NCBI GenBank assembly: GCA_963277665.1
Contig: OY728122.1
Coordinates: 1,549,708,868 to 1,549,772,867, forward strand
Direction: 5' to 3'
DNA length: 64,000 nucleotides
Source: Viscum album
Lineage: Eukaryota > Streptophyta > Magnoliopsida > Santalales > Viscaceae
This document shows positions 52,556 to 64,000 of this stretch, one piece after another. The notes under the pieces were generated by a model. That model made no database searches. It had not been told where the DNA came from and saw only the letters and a program-made list of their open reading frames with translations. Numbering within the stretch: position 1 is the stretch's first letter; each line of letters begins with the position of its first letter. A program made the position numbers and the translations under genes.

Positions 52556-55500
52556 TAAAATAGACCTTACTTTTTATACATATATATTATATATTTATAA
52601 ATGATTATCCATTCTATAACATAAAAAATCCATACTAGAACCATATTGGTTATCTGGATTTGGAAACATGGAATCAGAGAAAACTGGATCCTAAAATATC
52701 TACACCGTATTGCCTTTATTTCCTTCTTAATCATATCCATTTTTGAAATATCATACATATCACCTTTCATCATTTCCTAGGGAAAATAATCATATGAAAG
52801 GATGAGATTAGATGCTCAGAAAGGATAAATAAAGTAAATAATAAAGATTTCATAAGGATAATGAGAATAATGGTATAATAACATGAAAAATACATTTGGA
52901 GATTATACAACTCATAACAAAGCTCTTAATCATTAATGATGGAATAAATATTAATAGTTCATAGGACATTAATCATAAGGAAATAAAATAATATGATCTA
53001 TGAGATCATAACATTGGCATAAGACATAAAAATTTTGGCATGCACAAAAGCATATAAAATAATTAATTTATTAGTAAATTCTCACTAACATGACCATAAT
53101 AACTGAAAACTTAAAATAGTCAACAAATTTCACTCCCCATTCAATCCATATCCAGTTGAACTGGGTTCACTCCTAATTTCTTCGATGACTAGCTAAACTA
53201 GTTTCAATCCCCATTTAAGTCCTTTTTATGTCATGAGATATAAATATTTCACCATTTAATTGAAGGTAGATATATTTCCCACCAATCGCATTATGAAAAC
53301 TATTCATATATGTAAATAAATAAAATAAATCATTTATCAAATCAGAACTAATGATACTAAATGGGTTTCTTAAAAATTTCCTTATTGCATAACCCATGGA
53401 AAAGTGATTGTATTCATAAACAACGTTTCATAATAAAAATAAACCATCTAGATAATGAATAGGATAAAATACATGGATCATATCCCCAGTAAATCATATG
53501 TAACATAAAAAATAGTTTATTATATGGAAAATGATTTTGAGATATTATCTTATATATGTTTTGAGGAAAATTTCCTTTATGTTTTGATTTCTTATATAAC
53601 GATTCAAAATTACAACTTGAAATTTCTTTGTAGAAATGAACCATTTTTTATTTTATTAGAAGCTTAAAAGAATTATGGAATCATGATGGATGGAAAATCC
53701 ATTCAATCTTATAAGATAAAAATACATTCCATCTATATTTATTGTCACCAAAGCCACAAATTTCCATTATTGGAAAATGATAAAAATATCCCATGCAAAT
53801 TTTTTATAAAAGTAAAACATGGTTAAAAATGAATTTAAACATTCATAGTTAGATAATAAAATAGTTTAATCAAAATTTTTGAAAAACAAATGTCATGGGA
53901 GATAAATATTCCAGAAGAGACATTTAAATATAAACTCTCAAAAATAATAATGAGATTATGAAATAAAACCTTACCTCAAGTATTTCTCTTCAACATTCAT
54001 GTTAATTCGTAATAAATAATAAATATGGATTTATTAAATATTTATTCACTAAAATAAATTAAATTATACAATTTATTATTTATTTTTAACATAATATCAA
54101 CATTTTATTAATATTTGATTTTTGAAATCATCATTCTGGGTGATAACTGTTTCATTTTCCAAGCATGTTTTAGATGGATAGTCCAAAAACATAAACTTTT
54201 TCAATGTTATAATATTTTTTAAGATGTTAATTATGGTATACAAATCAAATTTAATAATTATATACATATTTTTAGTAATTCATATAAATTAGATTTAGAA
54301 AAATGAATAAAACTATTTATAGAGACTGTAGGTAGTATGCATACATGAATATTGTTTTTCATTTTTAGATTGATGGAATTAAAGAAAGAAAAATAATAAT
54401 ACATATTTCTATAGTAATTATTATACCATATATATCATATATATATAGTTATTAAACCCATCATTATAACTGTCTATAAAATATAGTTATGAAAAATGAA
54501 TTGTGTTTCTATAAGGATATGGTAAGACATATGTATGCACAAGAGAAACTTTAAAAACATTTTTATGGAAACGAGGGTTTACAATGGTGTTTTAACAATA
54601 AAAATAAATTTTTAGAATATTTCATACACTGAAATTATTATTTTATAATAAATATCCAAGATTTTTATTAGGTTTGAATGAGTAGAAAAACAAAATCCTA
54701 TGTTATAGTGATTACCTATTTTTTAGAACATCTTCATTATAGATCGTCTAAAAGGATGTAGTTTTGGTATATTAAGAAAACAATATCCCCCAGAATGTGG
54801 ATAATTAAGTCAATACAATAAATTTTAAGGGTTTCATCGAGATAGAAGGCTCATACATATTGTAAAGAAGTGTGTGACGGGATTCCGTTTATAATTTAGT
54901 TCAGGGGATCTTTTGGAATTTCAGAAATTTATAAATTATAAGAAATTCATTTTATAAAAAATACCACCAAATGAATATATATTCACAGATAATATTATAT
55001 ATGGTTTTAATATAATAAAAAAATATTATGTAAAAGTGTGGGTTTTATTTGAACTGTATTAATTAAATTAACTCATATTTATCCAATTTTAATTTTATTT
55101 AAAAAAAATTTCAATACTAAATTGTTGTAATTTCTACATATATTTTTTCAATTAAACAATAAATTAAAGATTTATTAAATTTTTTATTATAAAAAAATAA
55201 ATTTGTATTTTTAAAATATTTTTATGGTTTTTAAATAATTTAATAATATATTAATCCAAAAAAGTTTTTTAATTTTAATAGCATTCACTACAATGATTTT
55301 TAATCAAATACAAATAACATGTAAAATTTGAACTAACTATTTAATTTTATCCCTGAAATATCATGTTCATCAATTGAATTCTTGGATCACCTAAAATATC
55401 CAAAATAAAATTAATTTTAATATGTTTAATATCATTTTTTTAGTTTTTCTATTAATTAGATAATTGATACATCAAGGTTGTATATAAATTTAGGGTACTT

Positions 55501-56633
55501 ATTTAATTACTAATTATTATACAATATTATAATGATTAAAAAAAATATTCCTTTTTCCAAAATAATATTTATATTACAACATATATTTATGAAGACCCCA
55601 GATTAAGAATTGTATATTTGTTAAAATTATTAATGTGGAATTTTTGATTTTTCATGGAATAAAATATTATAAAGGTTATAATCTCATTCAAGTGGAAAAA
55701 AATGTGATAATTAAATATTTAACAAGAAAATATGTTTATTAATTTTAAAATATACACTTAGATTAACACTTTTTCACAATGTGGACTCGTAATAGATATT
55801 TAAGAAAAGAAAAATATCATTTTGTGACTTTGACTGATTTAAATAAAATTTAAGTCATTTTCAATGAAAAATTTTCGTTTCAGGAAACAATTTCTAACCA
55901 TAGGGGTTAAGTGTATAATTAAATTAGTTCATTAATAAATTGTATTAAAATTTATGTTCTTATCGCTTATTTTAATCCATATTAACCATTTTACCCATAA
56001 GTGAGGTGAAACATTTTGGTATAATTAATAATCACATTGAAAAAAAATTAAGGGTCATAATTAAATATGTTGAACCTCATGAAAAAATATATTTAATTGA
56101 TTTTACCTAATCAAATACCTATAAATATAATAAATTTATTTCAAAATAAGCGTAGAATATGTGATCAAAATAGATTTTTATATGGAAAAAATACATTTTT
56201 AAGAATAAGACCTAATTTATTATTATCCTAATCATATAAAAATATTTTTTTAATTGTTTAAACTGGTTTCTTATGTAAATAATATTTAAAATTTATTAAA
56301 ATTATTCATCAATACTAATTTAATATATTTATATATCATTCATTGTAATCATAAAAACATTTTTTTAAAAGGACACATTTATTTTAAGATAGATAATTTA
56401 TTTCAAGTTATAATCATTTTCAAACTCATGAATTAATTTTATAATTTATAAAAAAAATAATTTTTATAATTTTGTTATTTCAATTCATACCCACTGTGGA
56501 AACAACTTGTCGATAAAAAAAACATAATATTGTTACATGATTAGATTAAACTCTCTCTTAAAGGAAACATAATATATTGGAGAAATAAAATTATATAAAG
56601 AGAAATATTTCATAAAAATATAAGGGTATTACA
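52556..56633 (-). repeat. Element 3 3' LTR
   Basis: The start was placed by aligning TAAAATAGAC (52,556) with TATAATAGTC (61,291) and the shared 'atacatatatatta' 20 bp further on. It ends GGGTATTACA at 56,633, as element 2 ends GGGAGTTACA. A 36-bp repeat array is present in short form at 53,156-53,220. The region 54,000-56,500 is very AT-rich. Confidence 0.75.
53156..53225. repeat. Short 36/37-bp repeat pair in element 3 3' LTR
   Basis: Two units of the T.GAACTGG.TTCA.TCC type start at about 53,156 and 53,193. The 5' LTR has three at about 61,856, 61,891 and 61,930. They are related in sequence and place to the arrays of element 2. Confidence 0.65.
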
Positions 56634-56655
56634 TTATATCCCCATTAAAATGAAT
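56634..56655 (-). promoter_or_regulatory. Element 3 polypurine region
   Basis: The + strand 'ttatatccccattaaaatgaa' follows the 3' LTR directly, nearly the same as 19,420-19,440 in element 2. On the minus strand it gives a short G4 purine core next to the LTR. Confidence 0.55.
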
Positions 56656-56659
56656 TTTC

Positions 56660-58230
56660 ACTTGAAAATTTTCACTCGGAGACAAAATTTGTTTTTTCCC
56701 CTAATAGAGAAGATAGTTCTTGTATCACAGAACTTATTAACTATTATCATTAATTTAAATCAATATATCTTCATAAGAATGATCTTTTTGTATATTTTAA
56801 GGATCAAGTATTTATATCATCATGAGAGATGCGTGGAATAGATCAAGCACATGAGAGTGATTTGGTGGAGGTTCCAAATCAATAATATATCATCCTATGA
56901 TGATTAGGAATTTCAAAATAACAAATATTAATATGTATTATATTTATTTTCATTCCAAATCTCACCACCCTCTTCCAGATGGATATTTATAGAAATACCT
57001 TATGTCCCACTTCAATCTCTTTGTCTTTCCCATGATTGTATGTATAATTTTTTTTAGACACCATGATTACCTTATATACTATTGAATAGATTAAATATTC
57101 TATTCCATTTACTCAATTAGATAGTGTACAAATAGAATTATTTCTACAAACTCATTCCTTCCCTTTAATGTTATGATCTTATTTTCACAAGCATCTTTTT
57201 AGTGATCCATTTAAATTGTGGAGTGAAAACTCTTTTTATAAGACAATTTTAAAAATAGAATCTACTGATCCCATCATCCTCTGTAATACATTGAGTGAGA
57301 TCTCAAAATTTATTCTATAGTTTTAATTTTCCCCTCATATTTATCATCACTCAGAGGATAACAAGATGTGTTGAAATTTAAATCTCTATATGAAGCCTAA
57401 TGAAGGCTTCACCAAAACATCATAGTTAACCTCAGATCACAATGAGTTACAATATAAAGTACTACTCCTTGAAATCATAACAATTCCTCAATATATATTA
57501 TTAATAGATGTTCAAGGAAGAAATATTATCTAATATAAATGAAGTGTGACTTTTTTTTAAGGTGATGAAATATAACCCATGTAGAAATACTCCCTTTAGA
57601 TGTTTGGGAATTTCTAATTAAAAAATACATGGTGTTATTTTCCCATTTCCTTTATGAGATGATTAATGGTTATACAATCCCTTTAGACATATGTCTCTCA
57701 GCCTTAACATACTAAAATTTCAAGCAATAATAAATATGTTATACACTAATTAATATCATTAAATCAATATTGAAATAATATAACCAATATCTATATATCA
57801 TTGTGATTCTATGATGAATTGACAATGATTATCTTTGAACCTCATATAACTAATCCATCTTTAAAAGTGGAATTGGATTGTCAAAATAGTATTCATGAAC
57901 CCTATTATCCCATAAATTTCATGGATAAAATCAGGAACATTTATCACCTTATTTTGTATCTCTATATCTCCCATATTCTCTTCCTTAATCATCACTTCAA
58001 TGGATAATTTAAAATTCATTTGATAATGATAATGATTATCCCATTCCTCCATGATTTCTAGATACATCCTTTGAAAATATAGAAATATTGAGTCTTTTAT
58101 GATCCTCACCATAGATAGGCTAGCATGTTCCTTTAGAGTAAAATCATCTTCCACCATCTTCACAATCCTAGGGTGATTGTTTATTAAATAATTATTATCA
58201 TTAATCAACTCTAACTAAATTATTTGGAAT
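56660..58230 (-). pseudogene. Element 3 integrase region (broken)
   Basis: Placed between the polypurine region and RNase H, with the same length (about 1.5 kb) as integrase in element 2. A 115-codon open stretch (57,861-58,208, -) lies where the N-terminal part and RNase H linker are expected, but shows no clear zinc-binding motif. The call rests on order, size and base-composition pattern rather than a readable active site. Confidence 0.45.
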
Positions 58231-58249
58231 ATATTCAACTCCTTCTGTG

Positions 58250-58570
58250 TGAATATATACTTCAAAACATAGTGATGTACATATATATCACACCTCTCAT
58301 GACAAATATAATGACCCAATTTTTTAATGAAAATATTATCACAGCTAACTCAAAATCATGAGTTTCATAGTTTTAGTCATGAACCTTCAATTTTCATGAA
58401 TCATAAGCAAAAACCAAGTAATGTTTTATGAGAACCCATCCCAATACCTCCATAGATTCACCGCTATATAGGACATACCCACTTCCACTATAGGGTAATA
58501 TATGTAAAGGTGCACTAACTAACCTTCTCTTTAGTTCCTTAAAATATTATACACATTTATTCATCAAAAG
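58250..58570 (-). pseudogene. Element 3 RNase H (broken)
   Basis: The minus strand reads GSGYVLYSGESMEVLGWVLI and, further on, NYETHDFELAVIIFSLKNW, a close match to the family block NYPTHDLELAAVVFALKIW. The first block corresponds to G-x-V-x-Y-x-D-A-S-x-x-G-x-G-C-V-L-M, with the catalytic Asp position read as Gly. Stops lie between the blocks. Confidence 0.75.
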
Positions 58571-58689
58571 AAACATGGAACCCTTCTGAGTTAACCTGGT
58601 GAGTGTATTTGATGGTCGATAGAAATTCTCCACAAATCACGGATAATATATAGCCAAACCAAGAAATAATCATATCCTGGTCACTAATT

Positions 58690-59430
58690 TTGTTCTTGTC
58701 TAACATGTTTAACTTTGATTTTTGATGGATCCACCTATATACCCACTCTTTTGATTATGTTCCCTAAAAATGAATATTTTTTAATCCAAAATTCACACAT
58801 TGAGTTTTTTCAATATGATTCTACTTTATTAGGTTCTTTACCAAAATTGTCAAGGGATTTTTATATTCATACTTTCCCATTAAATATAAAACAGTATCAT
58901 CTATATATACTACCCTAATATGACCAAGATAACTTGAAATAATCAATTGAATAAATCAGTGATGATTGTAGGGGTATTAGTAATACAAAATGCATCACTA
59001 TAAATTCATAATGTCCATACATTGCAAGAAATGTTATATTGGGTATATCCTCCTACTTAACCCTCAATTGGTGATCTCTATAATGAATTTAAATATTGGA
59101 AAATTAGTTAGATCCACATATTTGATAAAATAAGTAATCAATATGGGGAAGATGATACTTGTTCTTGATAGTAATCTTGTTATGTTCTCAATAATTTATG
59201 TAAAGTATTTTTGATTAATCATTATTCTTAACAAACATAATAAGTACCCACCAAGGTGACCCACATGGGTTTATGAACCCCTTATTAAGATTCTCATAGA
59301 GTTTCAACTCTAGTATCTAAAATTCAATTGGGTTTATTCAATAAGGTGTTTTTGAAATAAAAATATCACTAGTATTTTTTTCTATAAAAAACCCAACATC
59401 AAAATTTGGGAGATGTTCAGAATTTATTTT
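58690..59430 (-). pseudogene. Element 3 reverse transcriptase (broken)
   Basis: The catalytic core reads VVYIDDTVLYLMGKY near 58,870-58,915 on the minus strand, matching V-V-F-I-D-D-I-L-I-Y-S-K with both Asp kept. A C-terminal stretch follows in which KTQCVNFGLKNIHF stands for SKCEFWL..V.FLGH. The upstream half extends to about 59,420 by comparison with element 2. The + strand frame 58,715-58,918 is its shadow. Confidence 0.75.
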
Positions 59431-59960
59431 GTAAATACATCAAAAAAATAAAACTAAATAGGTGTATTATTACTAGTGAGTTTTTCTAGAACTATATAAG
59501 ATAGATTTCATTCATTTATTGGAATTATGTCCCACTAAGTGGATGTAACTTCTATTAGAAGTCTATATTCATACTTCCGTTTATAGAAGATCATATGTTC
59601 ATTAAAAATATGAAATATGAATTTAATTTCTAGAAAATAGGTATGATATATATATATATATATATCTAATCCATTCTATGAATCACATTATATTCAATTA
59701 AAAGATACCAAAATTTTCTATAATCACTTTCACACCGTCATCAACTAAAGAAAAATTTTAAACATGAGATACAGCCTTTTTTCATTTTGAATTTTCATAG
59801 TGAACTCAACATCTAGTTATTGAGGTGACATAGTGATATCATTAGAAAATTATTTATAAGTAAAATACTGTGAGGATATATATTAAAATTAGAAATTAGT
59901 TGTTTTAGAGTGGATAAAAGGTGTACCTTTCATCAATTCATTATTGTACTCCACATCTCT
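59430..59960 (-). pseudogene. Element 3 protease region (very decayed)
   Basis: Placed only by order and spacing relative to element 2, where protease occupies the same distance from RT. No active-site motif can be read. A (TA)n run interrupts it near 59,647-59,665. Confidence 0.3.
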
Positions 59961-59979
59961 AATAGTGAGAACATAAGAT

Positions 59980-61270
59980 TTCAAATTCTAATTGGCCTTA
60001 AGAGGTTTCTGGTATGGATCATCATCATTAACCCTTATTCATGGGACCCTATTATATGAATTACTCATTTCTTTACACTTTAATAAAAAAAGTTTGGGAG
60101 GTGAATTATAGGTATCATTTTATCTATTAGAATATTTATCAATATTTTTCATATCACATTAGCAATCAATTTCTCAATGAACATTGTCTCATGTACGTAA
60201 TGCATTTGCTGGTCCCCTTAAGAAAAATTTGTCCATGATTTTTTCCACACATTGATTATAAAAGAAAAACCATATTCTTACATCTATGTTTTTATATTTT
60301 TCCTTCAACTCCATATTCCTTTATTTTTTAAAACCATAAGATTGATATGTAATACAAACCTCCATTTCCACTGTGATGGAACATATAAGGATTTTTCATT
60401 TATACTGATGTCTATTATGGTTAATCCCTTCAGTGAATTGGTTTTAAACCACTGGAAAATTTATCATCCAAACATTTATATTGTATAATAATTCCATAAT
60501 AATATCTTGAATGTCTTGTATGAATTATTTTATAGGTTCCAATACATTTACCATTATTTTTATTTTTCTCATAGAATTCCTTATCAATTTTTGTATGAAG
60601 ATTCCAAGAATAATACTTATTGAAAAATAAGTTCTTGAACTCATCCCATTCCATAGATTCAATTTCATCATGATACCATGTATTCTTAATAAGGTTCCTC
60701 CATTGATCTTTTTCACCTTTAAAATAATAGACATCCAAAATAAATTTCTCATGTTATGAATATTGGAAAATAGAAAATATATTTTCATTGGTCTATATCC
60801 ATTTTTCATCCACTAGAGGATCAAATTACCAACTGAAATAAAGAGGGTATTACCTCATGATTGACTCAAAAATTAATAATCTATCCTTTTCTCATTGTGT
60901 AGTCCATCATGATTCATAGAATTACATTGTTTTGTGATCATAACAATAATATTTTTCATTCCAAATCCCAAGAAAATCGTTTATTAGGTGTAAAATCATC
61001 GCATTTATTATCGTATTCAAGATCAACATGGTTCCTTCGTGTTTCAATTATTGAATGAAACCAAAAATCATAGTGTGAGAAATATTAATAAGAGTGGTAA
61101 ATCCCTAGAATCATGTTATATTAATTATAAAATTACTATCTATAAAATAAAATGTTTAATCTTTGATTATTCATGATCATTAAAAAAATTATAGACCTAT
61201 AATCTATGCATAAACTTTTCCTCAGAGATATTTCTAAGGGTATATCATCCTAGTTCTCAAAGGATCACTA
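59980..61270 (-). pseudogene. Element 3 gag (broken)
   Basis: A 102-codon open stretch (60,430-60,738, -) includes DQWRNLIKNTWYH, then ESMEWDEFKNLFFNKYYSWN and DKEFYEKNKNNG. These are the Retrotrans_gag blocks W-x-E-F-x-x-x-F-x-x-K-Y-F-x and E-F-x-x-L-x-x-G, as in element 1 (TWDEFQRIFYD). The W-W block is reduced to QWRN. The CCHC region should lie near 60,150-60,300 but is not readable. The start of gag is not preserved clearly. Confidence 0.8.
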
Positions 61271-61277
61271 AATCATT

Positions 61278-61288
61278 CACTGAATCCA
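61278..61288 (-). promoter_or_regulatory. Element 3 primer-binding site (weak)
   Basis: The minus strand TGGATTCAGTG matches TGGTATCAGAG of initiator tRNA-Met at eight of eleven positions. It sits two bases inside the 5' LTR start at 61,291, so its place agrees with element 1. Confidence 0.55.
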
Positions 61289-61290
61289 AC

Positions 61291-64000
61291 TATAATAGTC
61301 TATAATTATCATACATATATATTACATATTTTGACATGAATATTACTTAAATAAAAATAAAAATTGAAGCTAGAACTCAATAGGTCTATTATCATTGGAA
61401 ACATGGAATCATGGAAAAATAGTTCATAAAATATTTACATCTTCTTCCTATTATTTACTTAATAAGTAGAACCCTTTTTATCATATCATACATAATATCA
61501 TTTTCACTATAATGGGGTCAAGAAACTTAATAGAGGGTGACATTAAATTATTTATAAGGATAAAATTGGTTGATAACAACTATTTCATAAAACTAACATG
61601 AATTCAAGGGTATAACAACATGAAAATAACATTTTTAAATAATAACCCATATATCAATGATCATAATACGGAATAATGGAATATATCTAGGCTTTCCAAT
61701 AGCTTTTAATTAGAATTTAATCAAAGAACATGATCCATATGAGAATAACATTGGAATAAGACATATAATTTATAAAATAAAAATGAAAATATAAAATAAT
61801 TTTATTATTAATCGAGGATCACAACCAAGACCACCATAGCTGAAAATATCTTGTATTGAACTAGGTTTACTCTAAATTCTAGCCATGTTTTACTAAATCG
61901 GGTTCACTCCCCCTTCCAATAAATACTTATTGAACTGGTTTCACACCCAATTTCATTACAATCGATATCTTGTGATATAAATATTTTCCCATGTAATATA
62001 GGTAAATATAAGTCTTATACAACTTATAATGAACATAATAAAAATTTGTTTGATAAGAAAATAAATCATTCATTATATATGATCCCATGAAAACTACTAA
62101 ATTTCAAAAACAATTTGATCATTTAATATCCCAGGGAAATGTAATGAGATTCATAAGCATCATGCCATTATAAACATAAACCTCCAAGATAAAAAATTAG
62201 GGTGGAATCAATGGAAATATCCCCAATAAATCATATTTAACATCAAATAATGTGGTCTTATATGAAAAATTATTCTCGAAGATTTCCTAAATGAATTATT
62301 AAGGAATACATCATTTCCACTTAGAAAAAATAATATTAAAACCCATGAAATAATAAGGCAAAAAGTTTCTATGAAATTTAAATTGAAAAATATTTTAGTA
62401 ATATTCAATTAATTATGTTAACATGAAGGATAGAAAATCATTTCAAGTAGTATATGTTAAAAAATCTTTATTTCCACATTTTTTTTCAGAAAAGTCAAAA
62501 CGTAGCTTGTTTGGAAATTTTTTAAAATATTCATTTCAATCTATTTTTAAAAAATTCATACACTGGTAATAATTAATTTAATCATTCATGTGGGAGTAGT
62601 GATTTTTTTATAAAACAATTTTACTTAACATGGACATTTAGGATAAATATTCCCTAGTGGATACTTAAATAAAAAAATCTCAAACAATATTGACATTGTG
62701 AAATAAACATTTAAATAATGTCTACCCTTTTTCCATTCATCTATAAACATCTGGTATAATAAATATTAACTTATCTTACATTTTTTCCATATACATAATT
62801 CTCTCATACAATTTATGATTTATCTATAACATATTATTACCAGTTTATTAATTAATTGTAATTGAAATCACTATCCTTGATGACAGTTGATTTTTTGTCC
62901 AATCATGTTTTAGTTTGGTAGTATTTTTCCTTATACATTGATATTTTGTATCATAATTTCCATGAAGTCAACATCGTACAAAAATAATATAAAAATATTA
63001 TATATATATTTATAATATGACATCAACTTTTAATTAAATAAAATTTTATTGTAATATACAATCATAGGATCTAATAACTTTTTTTCCTTGGAATAAAGGT
63101 TCATAATATTTGAAAACATAAAACATAATTATATAGAAACATTCAATGATTCATAATTTTTTATTCCTATATACATTAACTCCTAGTCATAACCTGGGGA
63201 CACACATCAATGGAATGTGTGATCTTTAGGCCCAAAAAGGGAAAGTAAGGGAAATAGTATACAAGTGATCTTGAAGAATATCAAAAAGAATATAAGGAAT
63301 ATAATTATGGAATGAAAAAGAAAACATTAAACATATAATAATAAATATGAAATTAATAATAATATTAAAACTCGTCTACAATATTTAAATGAGACATTCA
63401 TAAGCATACCATGAAGGTCTATTACTGGGGTGTCATAAAATTTACCATGTTTATTCTGCAAGGTATCATAAAAAAATTTCTTCACTAAATACTTCATTAA
63501 TTAGCCAATAAAATGGATTTTTATTTGGGATCATCCTTCTATGTATTAATTATCATTTTCAACAAATATCATAATAAATTATTTCATAAAAACCCATTGG
63601 AGAATAAAATAAATGTGTTTTATATCAAAATTATATCTTTTAAAAAGTTCTTAAAAACATTATTAGGAATTTTTTACCCATGGAAATGGAATAAGGGTTT
63701 TATGTTTGTTAATACCATAATCAAATAAAACATTTTAACATATATTTTAATACCATTGAAATACAATAATGATTTGGAATCCTCCAAAACAAAATGAAAT
63801 AGAAATTTTTGATGAAAATTTGGAAATTTTGAGAATTAAAATTAGAAGAATAACAATTATAAAATGTGTTTAAAAAATGTTAAAATATAGGGTAAAATGG
63901 AATACCATAGATGAAAAATATATAAGGGTTAATAAATGATAGTGACCATAACATTTATAAGTCATATATGAATAGAGGTTGTTTAATCAAAAAAAGAAAT
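61291..64000 (-). repeat. Element 3 5' LTR (cut by window end)
   Basis: Homologous in order to 52,556-55,270 of the 3' LTR, including the repeat units at 61,856-61,945. The U3 part with its promoter lies beyond the window. The short + frame 63,513-63,728 inside it has no recognisable product. Confidence 0.75.

Larger units (their letters stand above)
52556..64000 (-). mobile_element. Element 3: old Ty3/gypsy Tekay-like retrotransposon (cut by window end)
   Basis: Minus-strand element: a full 3' LTR (52,556-56,633), decayed pol and gag, and a 5' LTR starting at 61,291 and running past the window. The LTR pair is supported by parallel blocks: 'tgaactgggttcactcc' (53,157) with 'aatcgggttcactcc' (61,896), 'ataaatcatat.taacat' (53,489 and 62,226), and 'ggaaacatggaatca' (52,660 and 61,398). 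The polypurine region matches that of element 2. The full length would be near 13 kb. Coding parts are as decayed as in element 2. Confidence 0.8.

Overview
This window looks like a retrotransposon-filled intergenic stretch of a large, AT-rich flowering-plant nuclear genome. I find no intact host gene, rRNA, tRNA or CRISPR array. What can be read is a set of Ty3/gypsy LTR retrotransposons, probably of the chromovirus Tekay/Del type. The basis is the pol order protease-RT-RNase H-integrase, a chromodomain-like C-terminus, LTRs of about 2.2 to 4.1 kb, and in the best-preserved copy a primer site matching initiator tRNA-Met. The species cannot be named from this sequence.

Layout. (1) 1-2,510: a + strand LTR, cut by the window start, with a TATA box at 47-54, a 207-bp tandem duplication carrying hairpins, and 37-bp tandem repeats. 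(2) 2,510-15,298: AT-rich DNA with one recognisable relic, a degraded gag-like segment on the minus strand near 4,600-4,880. (3) 15,299-28,592: element 2, an old minus-strand element with two ~4.1-kb LTRs around decayed gag-pol. (4) 28,593-37,020: AT-rich DNA with no gene. (5) 37,026-47,548: element 1, the youngest and most GC-rich copy, minus strand, complete in structure (LTR, PBS, leader, gag, PR, RT, RH, INT-chromodomain, PPT, LTR) but stopped by many nonsense codons. (6) 47,549-52,555: AT-rich DNA ending in an RT relic of a further element (element 4). (7) 52,556-64,000: element 3, old, minus strand, with a complete 3' LTR, decayed gag-pol and a 5' LTR cut by the window end. It abuts the element 4 relic, which suggests nesting.

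None of the elements could make its own proteins. In element 1 the gag and RT frames run for hundreds of codons without a frameshift, and most in-frame stops sit where a Gln or Arg codon is expected. That is the pattern left by C-to-T decay of methylated cytosines. The older elements have gone further, to a composition close to the surrounding AT-rich DNA. Much of the featureless DNA is therefore probably still older retroelement sequence. I found no convincing novel biological system. The most interesting signals are repeat and palindrome architectures inside the LTRs and the element 1 leader.
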